From Blastococcus sp. VKM Ac-2987 (GTDB lineage Bacteria; Actinomycetota; Actinomycetes; Mycobacteriales; Geodermatophilaceae), in NCBI RefSeq assembly GCF_026967805.1, contig NZ_JAPVBG010000003.1:186001-250000 (forward strand): a stretch of 64,000 nucleotides of DNA, in the 5' to 3' direction. Below the pieces are notes generated by a model. It was given only the letters and a program-made list of their open reading frames with translations, did no database searches and was not told the origin of the DNA. Each line of letters starts with the position of its first letter. The stretch's first letter is position 1. Below, one piece after another: positions 1 through 7,779 of the stretch. Position numbers and translations under genes: made by a program.

Positions 1-352
1 CCCAGCCGAAGATCCACAGGCCGAGGAAGGTGGACTCGAGGAAGAAGGCCAGCAGCGCCTCGAGGGCCAGCAGCGAGCCGAAGACGTCGCCCACGAAGCG
101 GGAGTACTCGCTCCAGGCCAGCCCGAACTGGAACTCCTGGACCAGCCCGGTGGCGACGCCGAGGACGAAGTTGATCAGGAAGATCTTGCCCCAGAAGCGG
201 GTCATCCGAAGCCACTCGGGGTTGTCGGTGCGCACCCACATGGTGTGCATGACCACCAGCAGGATCCCCAGGCCGATCGTCAGCGGGACCATCATGAAGT
301 GGTAGACGGTGGTGATCCCGAACTGCCAGCGTGCGATGTCCAGGACGTCCAC
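1..352 (-). CDS. cydA: Cytochrome bd ubiquinol oxidase subunit I, N-terminal part (cut by window edge)
   Basis: The minus-strand translation from GTG 352 gives about 117 residues that follow the CydA N-terminus closely: an RWQF...YHF segment (His18, at the position of the E. coli heme ligand His19), then FWGKIFLINFVLGVATG, EFQFGLAWSEYSRFVGD and LLAFFLESTFLGL, which contains the conserved acidic residues of the proton channel. An AGAAGGGA ribosome site lies about 9 nt before the GTG. CydA is the quinol-oxidising, heme-bearing membrane subunit of the high-affinity terminal oxidase. The gene runs off the left edge, so cydB cannot be seen. It diverges from a BlaI-type repressor gene across two operator-like palindromes, so it is probably under that repressor. 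Confidence 0.93.
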   Translation of the reverse strand, partial: MDVLDIARWQFGITTVYHFMMVPLTIGLGILLVVMHTMWVRTDNPEWLRMTRFWGKIFLINFVLGVATGLVQEFQFGLAWSEYSRFVGDVFGSLLALEALLAFFLESTFLGLWIFGW

Positions 353-392
353 GGCCCGGGTCCCTTCTGCGGTCTACTATCGACGACGTCCT

Positions 393-409
393 TTCTACGC
401 CTCGTAGAA
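393..409. promoter_or_regulatory. Candidate BlaI operator 1
   Basis: A perfect dyad, TTCTACG-CCT-CGTAGAA (7-3-7), in the divergent region between cydA and the BlaI-type gene. BlaI/MecI repressors bind TACnnn...nnnGTA dyads of this kind. Its centre is 23 bp from that of the second copy. Confidence 0.75.
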
Positions 410-415
410 GACCTT

Positions 416-432
416 TTCTACGACACGTAGAA
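416..432. promoter_or_regulatory. Candidate BlaI operator 2
   Basis: A second perfect dyad, TTCTACG-ACA-CGTAGAA, with the same arms as the copy at 393-409 and a different 3-nt centre. It lies 34 bp before the start codon of the BlaI-type gene, which fits autoregulation together with control of cydA. Confidence 0.75.
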
Positions 433-465
433 GAGTCGCGTGTGATCTGCCGGACAGGGGGAGCG

Positions 466-834
466 ATGGCCTCGCTGGGGGAGCTGGAGCGTGCCGTCAT
501 GGAGCGGCTGTGGGCCGCGGACGGCCCGGTGGCGGCGACCCTGCTGCGCGACGGGCTGGCCGACCGGGCGCTCGCGCTGACCACCGTGCACACGGTGCTG
601 AGCAGGCTGGAGCAGAAGGGGTTCGTCGTCCACGACGAGGCCCGCCCGCGCCGCTTCTCGGCGCGGACCAGCCGCGAGGAGCACGCCGCCGAGGTGATGC
701 GCGAGGTGCTGGGGCAGGCCGCCGACCGGCAGGCCGTGCTGGCCCGCTTCGTCGGCGCGGTCGACGCCGACGAGGCCCGGATGCTGCGCGACCTGCTGGC
801 CGCCGCCGGCACCGACGACGCTCCGCAGGGCTGA
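466..834 (+). CDS. BlaI/MecI/CopY family winged-helix repressor
   Basis: 122 residues. The ATG at 466 was chosen because an AGGGGG ribosome site precedes it by 5-6 nt and the protein then starts at the first helix of the fold (LGELERAVMERLW). The winged helix covers about residues 3-70, with a recognition region around TTVHTVLSRLEQKGFV; the C-terminal helices should dimerise. Members of this family are released from DNA when cleaved by an M56 peptidase, and such a gene lies 15 bp downstream. Two matching operators upstream, facing cydA, suggest a respiratory or cell-envelope stress role. Nothing specific to beta-lactams is visible. Confidence 0.9.
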   Translation: MASLGELERAVMERLWAADGPVAATLLRDGLADRALALTTVHTVLSRLEQKGFVVHDEARPRRFSARTSREEHAAEVMREVLGQAADRQAVLARFVGAVDADEARMLRDLLAAAGTDDAPQG

Positions 835-849
835 CCCGGGTCCCGACCG

Positions 850-1779
850 GTGCTGCCCACCACCGCCGCGCTCCTCGCCGTCCTCGCCGCGCTGCTGGCC
901 TGGCCGGTGCCGGCGCTGCTCGCCCGCGCCCGCTGGCCGGGGCGCGACCCGCTGGTGGCGCTGCTGTGCTGGCAGGCGATCGGCCTGGCCGGCGGGCTGT
1001 CCATCATCGGTGCCCTGCTGGTGCACGGCCTGGCGCCGTGGGGGCACTCACTGCCCGAGGCGGCGTGGTCGGTGCTCACCGCGCACTCGGCGACCGAACC
1101 GGTGCGCGGTGACCACTGGGTCGCCCTGACCCTCGCGGCGGTGCTGGCGTCCGAGCTGGTCGGCGTCCTGGTGCTGTCCTGGGTCCGGATCACCCGCACC
1201 AGGCGCCGGCACCGGGAGCTGCTGGAGCTGGTCGTGCAGCCGGCGCCGCAGCCCGACACCCGGCTGCTCGAGCACCCGGCCCCGGTCGCCTTCTGCATCC
1301 CCGGGGCCCGGCCGCTGCTGGTGCTCTCGTCGGGGATGGTCGCCGAGCTGGACGAGGAGCAGCTCGCCGCCGTCGTCGCGCACGAGCGGGCGCACCTGGG
1401 GGAGCGCCACCACCTGCTGCTGCTGCCGTTCGTGGCCTGGAAGGCCGCGCTGCCGGTGCTGCCGGCGGCCGAGCGCGCCCACGGCGCGGTCCGCGAGCTG
1501 GTCGAGATGCGGGCCGACGACGTCGCGCTGACCTCGCTGCACGGCGCCACCCCGCGGCGCACCCTCGCCGAGGCGATCGTCGCCGCGGCCGGTGGTCCGG
1601 GCGGGGGAGTGCCCACCGGCGCGCTGGCGGTGTCGGGTGCGGGGGTCCGGGCGCGCGTCGTGCGGCTGCTGGAACCCCCCGACCCGCTGTCGCCGGCCGC
1701 CCGCTGGGGGGCGCTGGCTGCGGCCGTCCTGCTGCTGCTCCTGCCGACGGCGCTGCTGCTGGTGCCCGCGGTGGTCTGA
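850..1779 (+). CDS. M56 family (BlaR1-like) membrane metallopeptidase
   Basis: 309 residues with a GTG start 15 bp after the repressor gene. Hydrophobic segments lie near residues 5-26, 37-60, 90-111 and 288-308. The zinc motif is H178-E-R-A-H182, and EMRADD (Glu219) is the probable third ligand. The family is known for BlaR1/MecR1, which cleave BlaI/MecI. This protein has no penicillin-binding sensor domain after the last membrane segment, so what it senses is unknown. It probably forms a two-gene signalling operon with the upstream repressor. Confidence 0.88.
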   Translation: MLPTTAALLAVLAALLAWPVPALLARARWPGRDPLVALLCWQAIGLAGGLSIIGALLVHGLAPWGHSLPEAAWSVLTAHSATEPVRGDHWVALTLAAVLASELVGVLVLSWVRITRTRRRHRELLELVVQPAPQPDTRLLEHPAPVAFCIPGARPLLVLSSGMVAELDEEQLAAVVAHERAHLGERHHLLLLPFVAWKAALPVLPAAERAHGAVRELVEMRADDVALTSLHGATPRRTLAEAIVAAAGGPGGGVPTGALAVSGAGVRARVVRLLEPPDPLSPAARWGALAAAVLLLLLPTALLLVPAVV

Positions 1780-1791
1780 GCGGGCCGGCGC

Positions 1792-2526
1792 TCAGCGCTG
1801 CTGGTAGGCCAGCAGGTGCTCGCGCAGGTAGGTGAGGTGCTCGATCATCGCCGCCTCGCCGGCCGCGGGATCCCGGTCGGCGAGCGCGCGGACGATCCGC
1901 TGGTGCTGGCGCACGGTCGTCCGGCCCACCTCGGGGGAGAGGTCGAGGTAGTGCACCGGCTCGGTCTCCAGGTGGAGCGCGCTCACGAAGGACGCCAGCA
2001 CGCGGTTGCCGGAGGCCCGGGCGATGGCCCCGTGGAACTGCTCGTCGAGCCCGGGCACCCGGGGGTCCTCGACGGAGATCGACTTCTGCAGGGCCACGAT
2101 GTCCCGCAGCTCCTGCAGGTCCTCCTCGGTGCGGTGGACGGCGGCCAGGCGCACGGCCGGCACCTCGAGGTGCTGGCGGACCAGGGCCACCTCCTCGAAC
2201 TCGATCGTGCCGAGGGCGAGCAGGTGGTGCACGGAGTCGACGAGCGCGCTGCGCAGCGTGGAGTGGTCGACGTTGCGGACGAAGCTGCCGCCGCCCGCTC
2301 CGGGGGTCTTGGTGATCAGGCCCTGCGTGGACAGCGACCGCAGGGCCTCCCGCACGGTGCTGCGGCTGACCGCGAACTGCCGGGCGAGCTCCACCTCGCC
2401 GGGCAGCCGGTCGCCCGGGCGCAGCGAACCGGAGAGGATGGCCGCCTTGATCTGGTCCTCGACCTGCTCGCGGGGCCGCAGCACCTTCTTGCCGATGCTG
2501 CCGGCCACCGAGACGGATCCCGCCAC
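1792..2526 (-). CDS. GntR family transcriptional regulator, FadR/FCD subfamily
   Basis: 244 residues from GTG 2526. A GntR winged helix covers about residues 18-85 (LRPGDRLPGEVELARQFAVS, then STVREALRSLSTQGLI). An FCD all-helical ligand domain follows, with the usual metal or ligand histidines (DEQFHGAIARASGNR and a late MIEHL). The 2526 start is preferred to an ATG at 2607: a GGGGGG ribosome site lies 5 nt upstream, and the ATG falls inside a TATGAT box that looks like the gene's own -10. FCD regulators usually sense organic acids or acyl-CoAs. It is the likely repressor acting on the paired dyads at 4214 and 4392. Confidence 0.9.
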   Translation of the reverse strand: MAGSVSVAGSIGKKVLRPREQVEDQIKAAILSGSLRPGDRLPGEVELARQFAVSRSTVREALRSLSTQGLITKTPGAGGGSFVRNVDHSTLRSALVDSVHHLLALGTIEFEEVALVRQHLEVPAVRLAAVHRTEEDLQELRDIVALQKSISVEDPRVPGLDEQFHGAIARASGNRVLASFVSALHLETEPVHYLDLSPEVGRTTVRQHQRIVRALADRDPAAGEAAMIEHLTYLREHLLAYQQR

Positions 2527-2602
2527 TGCGTCCCCCCGTCTGCCCGGGCCTGCCCCGTTCCGGGCGCCCGGCGCGGGAGAGGTGTGCGTCTCGAAGTTGT
2601 TG

Positions 2603-2608
2603 ATCATA
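2603..2608 (-). promoter_or_regulatory. Candidate -10 box of the gntR gene
   Basis: Minus-strand TATGAT, about 77 bp before the chosen GTG start. No good -35 is visible because the terminator hairpin of the upstream transporter gene occupies that place. Confidence 0.4.
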
Positions 2609-2619
2609 CGTCCGCGCGC

Positions 2620-2653
2620 GGGCGGCCCCGGGTCGCGAGACCCGGGACCGCCC
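2620..2653 (-). terminator. Hairpin terminator after the transporter gene
   Basis: A 15-bp stem (2620-2634 with 2639-2653) and a 4-nt loop. Its only irregularity becomes a G-U pair in the minus-strand transcript, so it works best for RNA coming from the transporter gene. No U tract follows, which is usual in high-GC actinobacteria. Confidence 0.75.
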
Positions 2654-2683
2654 TCCTGCGCGGGCGCCGTCGGGACGACGGCG

Positions 2684-4024
2684 TCAGTGGTCGAGCGCCG
2701 GCTCCTTGTCCGCCGCGGCGAAGTCGACGTCCTTGGTCTCCGGACCCATCGCCGCCCCGAACGTGATGAAGGCGCAGCCGATCACCAGCAGCGGCAGCAC
2801 CGTCCACTCGAAGGGCATCACCGCGGCGAGCCCGGACTGGTAGAAGGCGTAGAACGACGGGATGACCACCGCGAGGCTGTAGCCGAGCCCGAAGCCGGTC
2901 GCCCGCACCCCGGTCTGGAAGCGCTCGTTGATGTACACCGTCGTCAGGCCCCACACCGAGACCACGAGGACCGCGATGAGCGTGACCATGACCATGACGA
3001 CGAACAGGTTCTGCGGCTTCGTCGCCAGGTAGAGGGCGTAGAGCCCGGTGCCGCCGATGCCGGCGATCCCGCCCCACACCATCAGGAACGGCCGGCGGCC
3101 GGTCCGCTGGCTGACCACCGCGGCGATCACGTAGCAGACGGCGACCACGAGGTAGGCGACGATCAGGGTCACGCTCACCTGGGTCGGGGTCAGGTTGCTC
3201 TCCGAGCTCAGCAGGCCCGGGAGGATGGCGGTCACGCAGTTCAGCGACAACCAGAAGCCGGTCATCAGGATGAAGACCTGGATGAAGTTCTTCCTGTTCT
3301 GACCGGTGAAGAGGTCCTTGACCGGCGTTCCCCCGCCGCCGCTGCCCTCGAACAGCTCCGACTCCCGGACGCTCTTCAGGTAGTAGACGACGAAGGCCAG
3401 GGCCATGGCGCCGCCGATGAAGAACGGGATGCGCCAGCCCCACTGCACGTAGGGGGAGTCGATGTCGCCCGCGGGGGCGATCTGCAGCATGACGAACGTG
3501 ATCGCGGCGACCGAGACGTAGGCGAGCGGGAAGCCGGTCATGATCAGGCCACCGTTGAGACCGCGCTTCTCCTTGGGGGAGTACTCCATCGCCAGCGGGC
3601 TGGCCGCGGTGTACTCACCGCCGACGAAGATGCCGATCACGAAGCGCAGCAGCACGAAGACGACGACCGAGCCGATCCCCCAGGTCTGGTACCCCGGCAG
3701 CAGTCCGACGACGATCGTCAGGATGCCGAAGCCGGCGACCGCTATGACGGTGGCGTTCTTCCGCCCGTGCATGTCCGCGTAGCGGCCGAAGATGAGCGCC
3801 CCGAGGGGTCGGCCGACCAGCGTCGCGGCGAAGATCATGCCGGTGATGACGGCCGTGGTGGACGCGTCGAGATCGGGGGAGATGAAGTACCCGATCGCGG
3901 GCGCCAGGGCGATGATCGGCAGATAGATGTCGAACATGTCCACGTAGAACCCGTAGAAGGCGCCCCGCTGGGCGTGCTTGCGGTTCCGTTCGTGCTCGGC
4001 GGTGGCCTGCGCGGCTGTCGTCAT
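2684..4024 (-). CDS. MFS transporter, metabolite:H+ symporter (MHS) type
   Basis: 446 residues and about 12 hydrophobic segments. The loop 2-3 signature is present (GRYADMHGRKNATV after GRPLGALIF), as are FVGGEYTAASPLAMEY and PKEKRGLNGG, typical of the MHS branch (shikimate, ProP, alpha-ketoglutarate and aromatic-acid carriers). It diverges from the catabolic operon that starts at 4473, and a candidate FCD-regulator dyad overlaps its promoter region. It probably imports the carboxylic acid that the operon degrades. The substrate cannot be read from the sequence. Confidence 0.9.
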   Translation of the reverse strand: MTTAAQATAEHERNRKHAQRGAFYGFYVDMFDIYLPIIALAPAIGYFISPDLDASTTAVITGMIFAATLVGRPLGALIFGRYADMHGRKNATVIAVAGFGILTIVVGLLPGYQTWGIGSVVVFVLLRFVIGIFVGGEYTAASPLAMEYSPKEKRGLNGGLIMTGFPLAYVSVAAITFVMLQIAPAGDIDSPYVQWGWRIPFFIGGAMALAFVVYYLKSVRESELFEGSGGGGTPVKDLFTGQNRKNFIQVFILMTGFWLSLNCVTAILPGLLSSESNLTPTQVSVTLIVAYLVVAVCYVIAAVVSQRTGRRPFLMVWGGIAGIGGTGLYALYLATKPQNLFVVMVMVTLIAVLVVSVWGLTTVYINERFQTGVRATGFGLGYSLAVVIPSFYAFYQSGLAAVMPFEWTVLPLLVIGCAFITFGAAMGPETKDVDFAAADKEPALDH

Positions 4025-4213
4025 GCCTCTTCCTCCGTCTCAGGGCCAGGTCCGCGAGCGCGGACCCTGCTGCGGGGACCGGGCGACCACCGCCGGGGGA
4101 GGGCCGGGCCGCCGTGGTGGGGGCCGGCCGAGCCGCCGGGGAGGGGTCTTCCGGGGTTCCGCTCCGCGCGCACCGTCCACCGGGTCGAGCGGCCGGGGAG
4201 CGCGTGCCGGGAC

Positions 4214-4226
4214 GATGTCGGACATT
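4214..4226. promoter_or_regulatory. Candidate FCD-GntR operator, transporter side
   Basis: GATGTC-G-GACATT, a 6-1-6 dyad with one end mismatch, of the TGTCnGACA form bound by FadR-type regulators. On the minus strand it lies just downstream of a TTGACA box (4241-4236), where the -10 of the transporter promoter should be. Confidence 0.7.
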
Positions 4227-4235
4227 AGCCAGCTG

Positions 4236-4241
4236 TGTCAA
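4236..4241 (-). promoter_or_regulatory. Candidate -35 box of the transporter gene
   Basis: A consensus TTGACA read on the minus strand. The expected -10 position falls inside the 4214-4226 dyad, where no clear TANNNT is seen. The leader before the transporter start codon would be about 190 nt. Confidence 0.45.
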
Positions 4242-4391
4242 GGGTCACCGCACGAATTGCGATCCGTCCGGAACCGGGCAGGATGGACGACGACACGCCG
4301 ACGGGCCCGTCACCGCTGGTGAACGGCGCTGTTCCGGCCCCGTGCGCCGCACCGGACGGCGGGTCCGGAGCTCGGTACGGCTGGATCCGCA

Positions 4392-4404
4392 AATGTCGGA
4401 CATT
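4392..4404. promoter_or_regulatory. Candidate FCD-GntR operator, catabolic-operon side
   Basis: A perfect 6-1-6 dyad, AATGTC-G-GACATT. Its last two bases are the first two of the TTGACA -35 box of the plus-strand promoter, so a bound repressor would block RNA polymerase. It repeats the dyad at 4214-4226, 178 bp away. Confidence 0.78.
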
Positions 4405-4432
4405 GACACCCGCCGCGTCGACTGCCTACGTT
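4403..4432 (+). promoter_or_regulatory. Promoter of the catabolic operon
   Basis: TTGACA (4403-4408), an 18-bp spacer, then TACGTT (4427-4432). It lies 41 bp before the GTG of the first CoA-transferase gene. The rest of the 448-bp space (4025-4472) holds no gene, only this promoter, the opposite -35 and the two dyads. Confidence 0.7.
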
Positions 4433-4472
4433 TCGGCGCAGGCCGCGAGACGCGAGAGGGCGGTGCGGAACA

Positions 4473-5720
4473 GTGCCATCGACGAGAAGCCGGGCGGGCT
4501 CCCCGCCACCCCTCGAGGGGCTCCGGGTGGTCGACATGTCGACGTCCTACGCCGGCCCGACCGCCTCCATGTACCTCGCCGACCTCGGCGCCGACGTCGT
4601 GAAGGTGGAGCGCCCGCGCACCGGTGACGACGCCCGCTCGTGGAGCCCGCCCAGCGTCGACGGCGCGTCCGCCTGGTTCGCCTCGGCCAACCGCAACAAG
4701 CGCAGCGTCGCGGTGGACCTCCGGTCCGCGGACGGGATCGCCGTCCTCCACCGGCTCCTCGCCGGCGCCGACGTCCTCGTCGAGAACCTCAACCCCGCCA
4801 AGCTCGCGGCCCTCGGGCTGGACCCGGACGAGGTCCGGGCCCGCCACCCGCGGCTGGTCTACTGCGCGATGTCGGGCCTCGGGCTGACCGGCCCCGACGC
4901 CGAACTGCCCGGGTACGACCTCGTCGCCCAGGCCCGGTCCGGCCTGATGTCGGTCACCGGCCCGGCGGGCGGGTCACCCGAGCGCGTCTCGACGGCGCTG
5001 TCCGACATCGTGACCGGCATGGCGGCGGCGCTGGCCGTCACCGCCGCCGTCGTCCGGCAGCGTGCCACCGGCCGGGGCGACCTCGTCGACGTCTCGCTCC
5101 TGGACTCCGACCTGGCCCTGCTCGCGCCCCGGGTCGCGGCCTACCTGGCCGGCGACCCGGAGCCGGTCCCCAGCGGCGGGACCGACTCGGTCCTGGCCGT
5201 CTACCAGCCGTTCCCCACGGCCGACCGGGTCATCGTCATCGCCATCGGCAACGACGTGATCTGGCGGCGGTTCTGCGCCGCCGTCGGCCTCCCCGGCCTC
5301 GCCGACGACGACCGGCTCCGCGACAACGCCGGGCGGCGGGCGCACCGGGGAGAGCTGGTCACCGCGATCACCGGGGTGCTCGCGGGACGGCCGGCGGCCG
5401 AGTGGCTGGCCGTCCTGGCGGACGCCGGCGTGCCGGCCTCCCTGGTGCAGGGGCTGGCCGAGGTGACGGCCGACCCGCAGGTGGTGGCCCGGGGCGCGAT
5501 CCTGCCGGTCCCCGGGTCCGGCGGCGTGCTCAACGGCGTGCGCAGCCCCTTCCGGCTGGCGTCGATCCCCGAGCCCCGGAACGAGCGGTTCCCCGAGCTG
5601 GGCGAGCACACGGTGGAGGTGCTGCGGGAGGCCGGCTTCGACGCCGCGGCCATCGACCGGCTCCTCGCCTCCGGCGCGGTCGCCGAACCGGCCGCCACCG
5701 CGGGCAGGAGGGTGTCGTGA
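4473..5720 (+). CDS. CaiB/BaiF family (class III) CoA-transferase
   Basis: 415 residues, the usual family length. The N-terminal CoA-binding part reads LEGLRVVDMSTSYAGP then LADLGADVVKVERP. NRNKRSVAVDL and the VYCAMSGLGLTGP block follow. Asp178 in TALSDIVTG is at the position of the catalytic aspartate that forms the enzyme-CoA adduct in formyl-CoA transferase. The protein moves CoA between carboxylic acids and could activate the substrate without ATP. It is the first gene of the operon, and its stop overlaps the GTG of the next gene by 4 nt. It lacks the racemase triad found in its paralogue at 12191. Confidence 0.9.
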   Translation: MPSTRSRAGSPPPLEGLRVVDMSTSYAGPTASMYLADLGADVVKVERPRTGDDARSWSPPSVDGASAWFASANRNKRSVAVDLRSADGIAVLHRLLAGADVLVENLNPAKLAALGLDPDEVRARHPRLVYCAMSGLGLTGPDAELPGYDLVAQARSGLMSVTGPAGGSPERVSTALSDIVTGMAAALAVTAAVVRQRATGRGDLVDVSLLDSDLALLAPRVAAYLAGDPEPVPSGGTDSVLAVYQPFPTADRVIVIAIGNDVIWRRFCAAVGLPGLADDDRLRDNAGRRAHRGELVTAITGVLAGRPAAEWLAVLADAGVPASLVQGLAEVTADPQVVARGAILPVPGSGGVLNGVRSPFRLASIPEPRNERFPELGEHTVEVLREAGFDAAAIDRLLASGAVAEPAATAGRRVS

Positions 5721-6526
5721 GCGGCTCCGCCGTCCTCGCGGTCGACCGGGACGGCCCGGTCGCGACCCTCCGGATCACCCGGCCCGAGGTGCACAACGCG
5801 CTGAACGCGCGGGTGCTGCGCGAGCTGGACGAGGCGGTCGCCGGGCTCCCGGCCGAGGGTGTCCGGGCGATCGTGCTCACCGGCACCGGGCACCGGGCCT
5901 TCAGCGCCGGCGCCGACCTCGACGAGCTCGCCGGGCTGTCGGCCGACGACGCCTACGACGTCCTCGCCGCCGGCCAGGCGGTGGTCGGGCGGGTGGAGCG
6001 CTGCCCGGTCCCGGTGATCGCCGCCGTGAACGGGCTCGCCCTGGGCGGCGGGTTCGAGCTGGTGCTGGCGTGCACGTTCGCCGTCCTCGCCGACAACGCC
6101 CAGCTCGGCCTGCCCGAGGCCGGGCTCGGGCTCATGCCCGGCTACGGCGGCACCCAGCGGCTGGCCCGCAGGGTCGGCCAGCCGGTGGCGGCGCACGCCA
6201 TGCTCACCGGCGCCCGCATCCCGGCCGACCGCGCCCACGCCCTGGGCCTCACCCCGGTGCCACCGGTGCCGGTCGAGGAGGTGCTGGCGGCGGCGCAGGA
6301 GCTGGCCGGTCAGGTGGCGGCCCGCGGGCCCCGGGCGGTGCGGGCGGTCCTGCTGGCGCTGCGGCACGGCGCCGACGCGCCGCTGGAGACCGGCCTGGCG
6401 TTCGAGACGGCGCTGGCCGGCCTGGTCACCGGCGGCCCCGAGGCGGCCGAGGGCATCGCCGCCTTCCGGGCCCGCCGCCCGCCGCGGTTCGACGACCTGC
6501 CCGCGCGTCCGGAGGAGGAGCGATGA
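5717..6526 (+). CDS. Enoyl-CoA hydratase/isomerase (crotonase) family protein
   Basis: 269 residues from GTG 5717, which overlaps the preceding stop. The fold shows AFSAGADLDEL (oxyanion hole) and VNGLALGGGFE. The two crotonase glutamates are Glu114 (GGGFE) and Glu134 (GLPE), 20 residues apart as in rat crotonase, so hydratase chemistry is likely. It would hydrate the enoyl-CoA made by one of the acyl-CoA dehydrogenases in the operon. It is coupled by ATGA to the dehydrogenase gene at 6523. Confidence 0.9.
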   Translation: MSGSAVLAVDRDGPVATLRITRPEVHNALNARVLRELDEAVAGLPAEGVRAIVLTGTGHRAFSAGADLDELAGLSADDAYDVLAAGQAVVGRVERCPVPVIAAVNGLALGGGFELVLACTFAVLADNAQLGLPEAGLGLMPGYGGTQRLARRVGQPVAAHAMLTGARIPADRAHALGLTPVPPVPVEEVLAAAQELAGQVAARGPRAVRAVLLALRHGADAPLETGLAFETALAGLVTGGPEAAEGIAAFRARRPPRFDDLPARPEEER

Positions 6527-7779
6527 CCGGGACCACTCCCGGCGGGGCGCCGCTGTTCGACGCCGAGCCGGACGCCTACCTCGCCCTGCACGGCGCGCTG
6601 GACGAGGAGGTCGCCGACGCGCTGCTCGACCCCCGGGAGCGCGCGGTGCGGACGCGCACCCGCGAGGTGGTCGCCGAGCACGTCGCCCCGGGAGCGGGGG
6701 CCCGCGACCGGGACCACGTCTTCGCCCACGACAGCTACCAGGCGCTCGCCCGGGCCGGCCTGGCCGGTCTGCTGGTCCCGGAGGAGTACGGCGGGACCGC
6801 GGACAGCACGGTGGCCTACGCGGCGGCGATGGAGGAGATCACGGCGGGCTGCCCGGCCACGAGCCTGGTCTACATGACCCAGATGCACGCCGCGTACCCG
6901 ATCCTGCACTCGGGCGGCCCCGACCTGGCGCGGCAGTACGTCCCCGGCCTGGTCGACGGGAGCCGGTACGGCTCCCTCGGCGTCACCGAACCGGGGGCCG
7001 GCAGCGACGCCTCTGCCCTCCGGACGCTCGCGGTCGCCGAGACGGACGCGGACGGGCGGACCACCGGGTACGCGATCACCGGGTCGAAGACCTTCATCAC
7101 CACCGGCGACCGCTCCGACGTGGTGGTCTGCTTCGCCACCGTCGACCCGCGGGCCGGCCGGCGGGGGATCACCGCGTTCGTCGTCGACGGCGACGCCCCG
7201 GGGCTCTCCCGGGGTGCGCCCATGAGCAAGACCGGGATGCACGGCTCCACCACCGCGGAGCTGTTCCTCGACCGGACGCCGGTGCCCGTGTCGCACCGCC
7301 TCGGCGGGGAGGGCGAGGGCTGGGCGATCGTCGTCAGCTCGGTGACGAAGTCGCGGATCAGCGCCGCCGCGCAGGGCGTCGGGCTGGCGAGGGGCGCCTA
7401 CGCGCACGCGCTGGCCGCGCTGCACCGCGTGCACGGCGCCGACCTGCCGCCCGACGTGGCGTTCGTCCTCGCCGAGCTGCGCGGCGCGATCCTCCGCGGC
7501 CGGCTCACCCTCCTCGGCGTGGCCCGCGAGGTCGACCGGACCGGCGGGGCGACCGGCGGGGCGATCGGGCTGATGAAGCAGACCTGCACCGACATCGGCT
7601 GGCAGGTCGCCGTGGCGGCCACGAAGGTGCTCGGCCGGGTCGGCGACCTGTCCGAGCTCGGCATCGAGCGCTACCTGCGGGACGCCAAGGTGACCCAGAT
7701 CTACGACGGGACCAACGAAGTGCAGCGACTCCTGATCGCCCGTGACACCGCCGGACGCCTGAAGGGGGCGCTCCGGTGA
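6523..7779 (+). CDS. Acyl-CoA dehydrogenase, first of two
   Basis: 418 residues. It has the FAD and substrate blocks (GSLGVTEPGAGSDAS, ITGSKTFITTG, MSKTGMHGSTTAELFLD) and the C-terminal helical domain ending in QIYDGTNEVQRLLIAR. FAD-dependent alpha,beta-desaturation of an acyl-CoA is expected, with electrons passed to ETF. In medium- and short-chain enzymes the catalytic base is the Glu of YEGT. Here it is Asp395, so activity may be altered or another residue may be the base. It overlaps the crotonase gene by ATGA and the SDR gene by 4 nt. Confidence 0.93.
   Translation: MTGTTPGGAPLFDAEPDAYLALHGALDEEVADALLDPRERAVRTRTREVVAEHVAPGAGARDRDHVFAHDSYQALARAGLAGLLVPEEYGGTADSTVAYAAAMEEITAGCPATSLVYMTQMHAAYPILHSGGPDLARQYVPGLVDGSRYGSLGVTEPGAGSDASALRTLAVAETDADGRTTGYAITGSKTFITTGDRSDVVVCFATVDPRAGRRGITAFVVDGDAPGLSRGAPMSKTGMHGSTTAELFLDRTPVPVSHRLGGEGEGWAIVVSSVTKSRISAAAQGVGLARGAYAHALAALHRVHGADLPPDVAFVLAELRGAILRGRLTLLGVAREVDRTGGATGGAIGLMKQTCTDIGWQVAVAATKVLGRVGDLSELGIERYLRDAKVTQIYDGTNEVQRLLIARDTAGRLKGALR

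Noticed and set aside
2527..2607. Longer GntR protein starting at ATG 2607
   Set aside because: No ribosome site. The ATG forms part of a TATGAT box, and the extra 27 residues are not like the family.
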